Made by a program: the position numbers and the translations under genes | Notes under the pieces: model-generated | What the model was told of the DNA's origin: nothing | Database searches by the model: none | Seen by the model: only the letters and a program-made list of their open reading frames with translations | DNA from: Acidobacteriota bacterium | GTDB lineage: Bacteria > Acidobacteriota > Holophagae > Holophagales > Holophagaceae | Direction: 5' to 3' | DNA length: 7,707 nucleotides | Assembly (NCBI GenBank): GCA_021778785.1 | Contig: JAJYBX010000080.1 | Location: forward strand, 1-7,707 | In this document: one piece after another, positions 5,746-7,707 of the stretch | How the letters are laid out: each line of letters starts with the position of its first letter | How positions within the stretch are numbered: position 1 is the first letter of the stretch

Positions 5746-7494
5746 TCACCGGAGGATCGCGGCCTCCCGGGTGAACCGGCGGAACTGCTCGTCCAGGGTG
5801 GCCTGGAAGGCGTCCACGGCGTCGTCGGCGAAGGCGCGGAAATCCTTGTGGAGGCTCCGGTAGCGGGCATGCATCCGGCGGAGGAGGCGGTCACGGTACG
5901 CCTGCGCGTCGGCGAGTCCGGTCAAACGCCCCTGGTCCCTGAGCCCGCGGAGCCGGGCCTCGAAGGCCTGGGCCCAAGTGTCCAGAGTGGCCTTGAACCG
6001 GTCGAGTTCCAGCACCCCCCGGGTCATCTGGAAGAAGTGGTGCCCCTTCACGGCCATGGTCACCGTCTCCGTGACCAGGCGCGGGCGGGCGAGGACCCCC
6101 TTCACCAGGTACTTCCAATAGGCCCAGCCATAGCCGGAGAAGGTCTGCCGGACCAGCGACAGGGTGAAGGCGCGGAGCTCGGTGAGGCGGATCCGCCGGC
6201 CCGACATGCGGTGCCGCTTCAGGTTCTTCAGGAGGCGGAGGCAGCGCTCGAAGTAGCGGTCCGGCCGGTAGATCTCCGCGAGGATCCGCTTGTAGCCTTC
6301 GATCAGCTTCGTCGCCTCCATCCGTGGCAGGAAGTTGAGGCGCAGGTCGTGGGTGTTGTTCCCGCCGCCGGTCTCATCCGTGAGGCGTCCCTCCGCCTGC
6401 AGGCGCCGGTGGAGCTGGGTCCTGGGCAGAGCCGTGAGGAGGCCCACCATGGCCGTGGGGATGCCGGCCTCCTGGATGAACCGGATCTGGCGCTCGAAGA
6501 TGTCCTCCGCATCGCTGTCGAAGCCCACGATGAAGCCGCCGGCGACCTCCATGCCCTTCCGCTGGATCTTCCGGACGCTGGCGAGCATGTCGGCCTTGAG
6601 GTTCTGCTGCTTGCCCGCCGCCTTGAGCGTGCAGAGATCGGGCGTCTCGAGCCCCATGAACACCATGTTGAACCCGGCCTGGACCATCAGGTCCATCAGG
6701 TCCTCATCCTCCGCCAGATCGAGGCTCGCCTCGGTGAACAGGGAGAAGGGATGGTGCCGCGCCTGTTGCCAGCGGGCCAGTTCGGGGAGCAGGGCCTTCA
6801 CCTCGCGGCGATTGCCGATGAAGTTGTCGTCCACCAGGAAGAGGGAGCCCCGCCAGCCCTCCTCATAGAGCTGGTCCATCTCGAGCAGGAGCTGCGCGGG
6901 AGACTTGGTGCGCGGCCGGCGTCCGAAAAGCTCGATGATGTCGCAGAATTCGCAATGGTGGGGGCAGCCCCGCGAGTACTGGATGGCCATCTGGGCGTAG
7001 CCCTTCCCGCGCACCAGGTCGAACCTGGGCGGCGGCGTGCGGGCGAGGTCGGGATGCTCGGGACTGGTGTAGCAGGGGCCGGCCCCGCCGCGCGCGAAGT
7101 CCTCCAGGAAGCGGGGCAGCGTGACTTCCGCCTCGTTGAGCACGAAGTGGTCCACGCCCTGGATCTCCTCATGACAGCTGGTGGGGTAGGGCCCGCCGGC
7201 CACCACCGGGACCCCGAGGGCATTGCAGAGCCGCACCACCCGTTCGAAGGACGCCTTCTGGACGATCATGGCGGAGATGAATACGAGGTCGGCGTCGGCC
7301 ACCTGGGCTTCGGACAGCGGCTCCAGGTTCAGGTCCACGAGGGTGGGCTCGACGGTCTCCGGGAGCATGGCGGCCACGGTGAGCAGGCCCAGGGGCGGGA
7401 AGACGGCCTTCTTGCCGATGAAAGGCAGCGCGTACCTCAGGCTCCAGTAGGTGGGCGGCATTTCCGGATAGACCAACAGGGCCTTCAGGCCCAC
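5746..7494 (-). CDS. B12-binding radical SAM protein, DUF4070-like family
   Basis: A 582-residue cytosolic enzyme that should cleave S-adenosylmethionine with a [4Fe-4S] cluster. The radical SAM motif CxxxCxxC is GCPHHCEFC, with C177, C181 and C184. It is followed by the family signature DIIELFGRRPRTKSP (185-199), then FLVDDNFIGNRRE (219-231), GLETPD (281-286) and GGFIVGFDSD (319-328). Residues 4-140 form a Rossmann-like cobalamin-binding domain (LKALLVYPE; KKAVFPPLGLLTVAAMLP at 28-45; VVAGGPYPTS at 97-106). The DxHxxG cobalt-ligand motif is absent, as in many B12 radical SAM enzymes. Residues ~370-495 match the DUF4070 C-terminal region, and about 85 further residues are helical and charged. 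Hopanoid C-2 methylase HpnP belongs to this wider family, but the motif after the cluster is not HpnP-like as I recall it. The substrate is unknown. The start is a GTG with AAGGGAGG at 7499-7506; later ATGs would cut the first strand. Confidence 0.88.
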   Translation of the reverse strand: MGLKALLVYPEMPPTYWSLRYALPFIGKKAVFPPLGLLTVAAMLPETVEPTLVDLNLEPLSEAQVADADLVFISAMIVQKASFERVVRLCNALGVPVVAGGPYPTSCHEEIQGVDHFVLNEAEVTLPRFLEDFARGGAGPCYTSPEHPDLARTPPPRFDLVRGKGYAQMAIQYSRGCPHHCEFCDIIELFGRRPRTKSPAQLLLEMDQLYEEGWRGSLFLVDDNFIGNRREVKALLPELARWQQARHHPFSLFTEASLDLAEDEDLMDLMVQAGFNMVFMGLETPDLCTLKAAGKQQNLKADMLASVRKIQRKGMEVAGGFIVGFDSDAEDIFERQIRFIQEAGIPTAMVGLLTALPRTQLHRRLQAEGRLTDETGGGNNTHDLRLNFLPRMEATKLIEGYKRILAEIYRPDRYFERCLRLLKNLKRHRMSGRRIRLTELRAFTLSLVRQTFSGYGWAYWKYLVKGVLARPRLVTETVTMAVKGHHFFQMTRGVLELDRFKATLDTWAQAFEARLRGLRDQGRLTGLADAQAYRDRLLRRMHARYRSLHKDFRAFADDAVDAFQATLDEQFRRFTREAAILR

Positions 7495-7498
7495 TCGA

Positions 7499-7506
7499 CC
7501 TCCCTT
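7499..7506 (-). promoter_or_regulatory. Ribosome binding site of the radical SAM gene
   Basis: AAGGGAGG on the minus strand lies four bases before the GTG at 7494. The spacing is short but the match is long. It supports the GTG start, which preserves the first beta strand of the cobalamin-binding domain. No in-frame ATG lies shortly upstream. Confidence 0.6.
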
Positions 7507-7611
7507 GAGCGCTGGACAGGTGGCGTTCCAAGGATCCTCCTTCCGGCCCGATCCACAAGACCCCCCGGGCCATGGCGTGACAAACCCGTGAGCCTATCTT
7601 CGGATCAGGCC

Positions 7612-7616
7612 GGAGG
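7612..7616 (+). promoter_or_regulatory. Ribosome binding site of the right-edge gene
   Basis: GGAGG lies six bases before the ATG at 7623, an optimal arrangement. It is the main evidence that a gene starts here. Confidence 0.65.
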
Positions 7617-7622
7617 TGGATC

Positions 7623-7707
7623 ATGGCCGAGACCCTCGAACGGCGGCACCACTGGAGCCGGATCGTCGGTGTGGAGCGGCGGCAGGCGCCCTTCCACTAC
7701 CTGAACG
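7623..7707 (+). CDS. Unrecognised protein, first 28 codons (runs off right edge)
   Basis: An ATG at 7623 with an optimally placed GGAGG opens a plus-strand frame that stays open to the window end. The start reads MAETLERRHHWSRIVGVERR and continues to residue 28. It is basic, with no signal peptide or membrane segment in the visible part. Too little is present to name a family. The gene is divergent from the radical SAM gene, and the RBS and the gene-sized gap between the two starts make a real gene likely. Confidence 0.6.
   Translation, partial: MAETLERRHHWSRIVGVERRQAPFHYLN

Larger units (their letters stand above)
7495..7622. other. Divergent intergenic region right of the radical SAM gene
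   Basis: These 128 bases separate the radical SAM gene from the right-edge gene. On the plus strand TATCTT at 7595-7600 could be a weak -10 (four of six), with GTGACA at 7577-7582 resembling a -35 but only 12 bases away, too close for a standard sigma-70 promoter. No convincing promoter or operator can be named. Confidence 0.4.

Noticed and set aside
4559..5749. Upstream extension of the sensor cyclase frame to a 1422-residue protein
   Set aside because: The extension is antisense to mdh, is repetitive and lacks domains. A signal-like N-terminus begins at 4558 with an upstream GGAGG.
5746..7494. Calling the radical SAM protein HpnP
   Set aside because: The overall fold family is shared, but the sequence after the cluster cysteines differs from the HpnP pattern I recall, and no hopanoid genes are adjacent.
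5335..7704. A 789-codon plus-strand frame across the end of mdh and opposite the radical SAM gene
   Set aside because: It starts inside mdh in another frame and crosses the mdh terminator. Its sequence is Gly/Glu/Leu-rich without motifs. It is a shadow of the radical SAM gene.

Overview
The window is a compact, very GC-rich (roughly 70%) bacterial chromosomal segment with five complete protein genes and a partial gene at each end. No rRNA, tRNA, CRISPR array, insertion sequence or integrase was seen. The gene set (group 2 malate dehydrogenase, a two-propeller periplasmic sensor fused to GGDEF, a PilZ protein, and a B12-type radical SAM protein with a DUF4070-like tail) and the base composition suggest an environmental Gram-negative. 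Acidobacteriota of the Holophaga/Geothrix type is my best guess. This is inferred from general resemblance, not from a marker gene, and Myxococcota or Desulfobacterota are not excluded.

Layout: (1) 1-648, minus strand, a two-gene unit: a PilZ-domain protein followed after 12 bases by an unrecognised protein that runs off the left edge. (2) 776-1486, plus strand, mtgA, a monofunctional peptidoglycan glycosyltransferase. (3) 1481-4558, minus strand, a 1025-residue membrane diguanylate cyclase with about 14 propeller blades, a Y_Y_Y domain, a membrane segment and GGDEF. Its stop codon overlaps that of mtgA in the palindrome CTATAG. (4) 4697-5686, plus strand, mdh, followed by a strong intrinsic terminator. 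(5) 5746-7494, minus strand, a cobalamin-binding radical SAM protein ending four bases after the terminator's T-run. (6) 7623 to the right edge, plus strand, the first 28 codons of an unrecognised gene with a strong ribosome binding site.

The transcription units alternate in direction, giving three divergent intergenic regions (649-775, 4559-4696, 7495-7622; each under 140 bases) and two tight convergent junctions. There is no stretch over 300 bases without a gene. A possible functional thread is c-di-GMP: a candidate producer (the GGDEF sensor) and a candidate receptor (PilZ) lie on either side of a cell-wall polymerase. The genes are not co-transcribed, so this link is inference. Mdh is a housekeeping TCA-cycle gene. 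The substrate of the radical SAM protein cannot be told from sequence.

Nothing here is clearly a new system. The points most worth a second look are the sensor cyclase with an atypical GGEEM active-site signature but an intact inhibitory site, the radical SAM protein of unknown substrate with a long helical tail, and the overlapping convergent stops.
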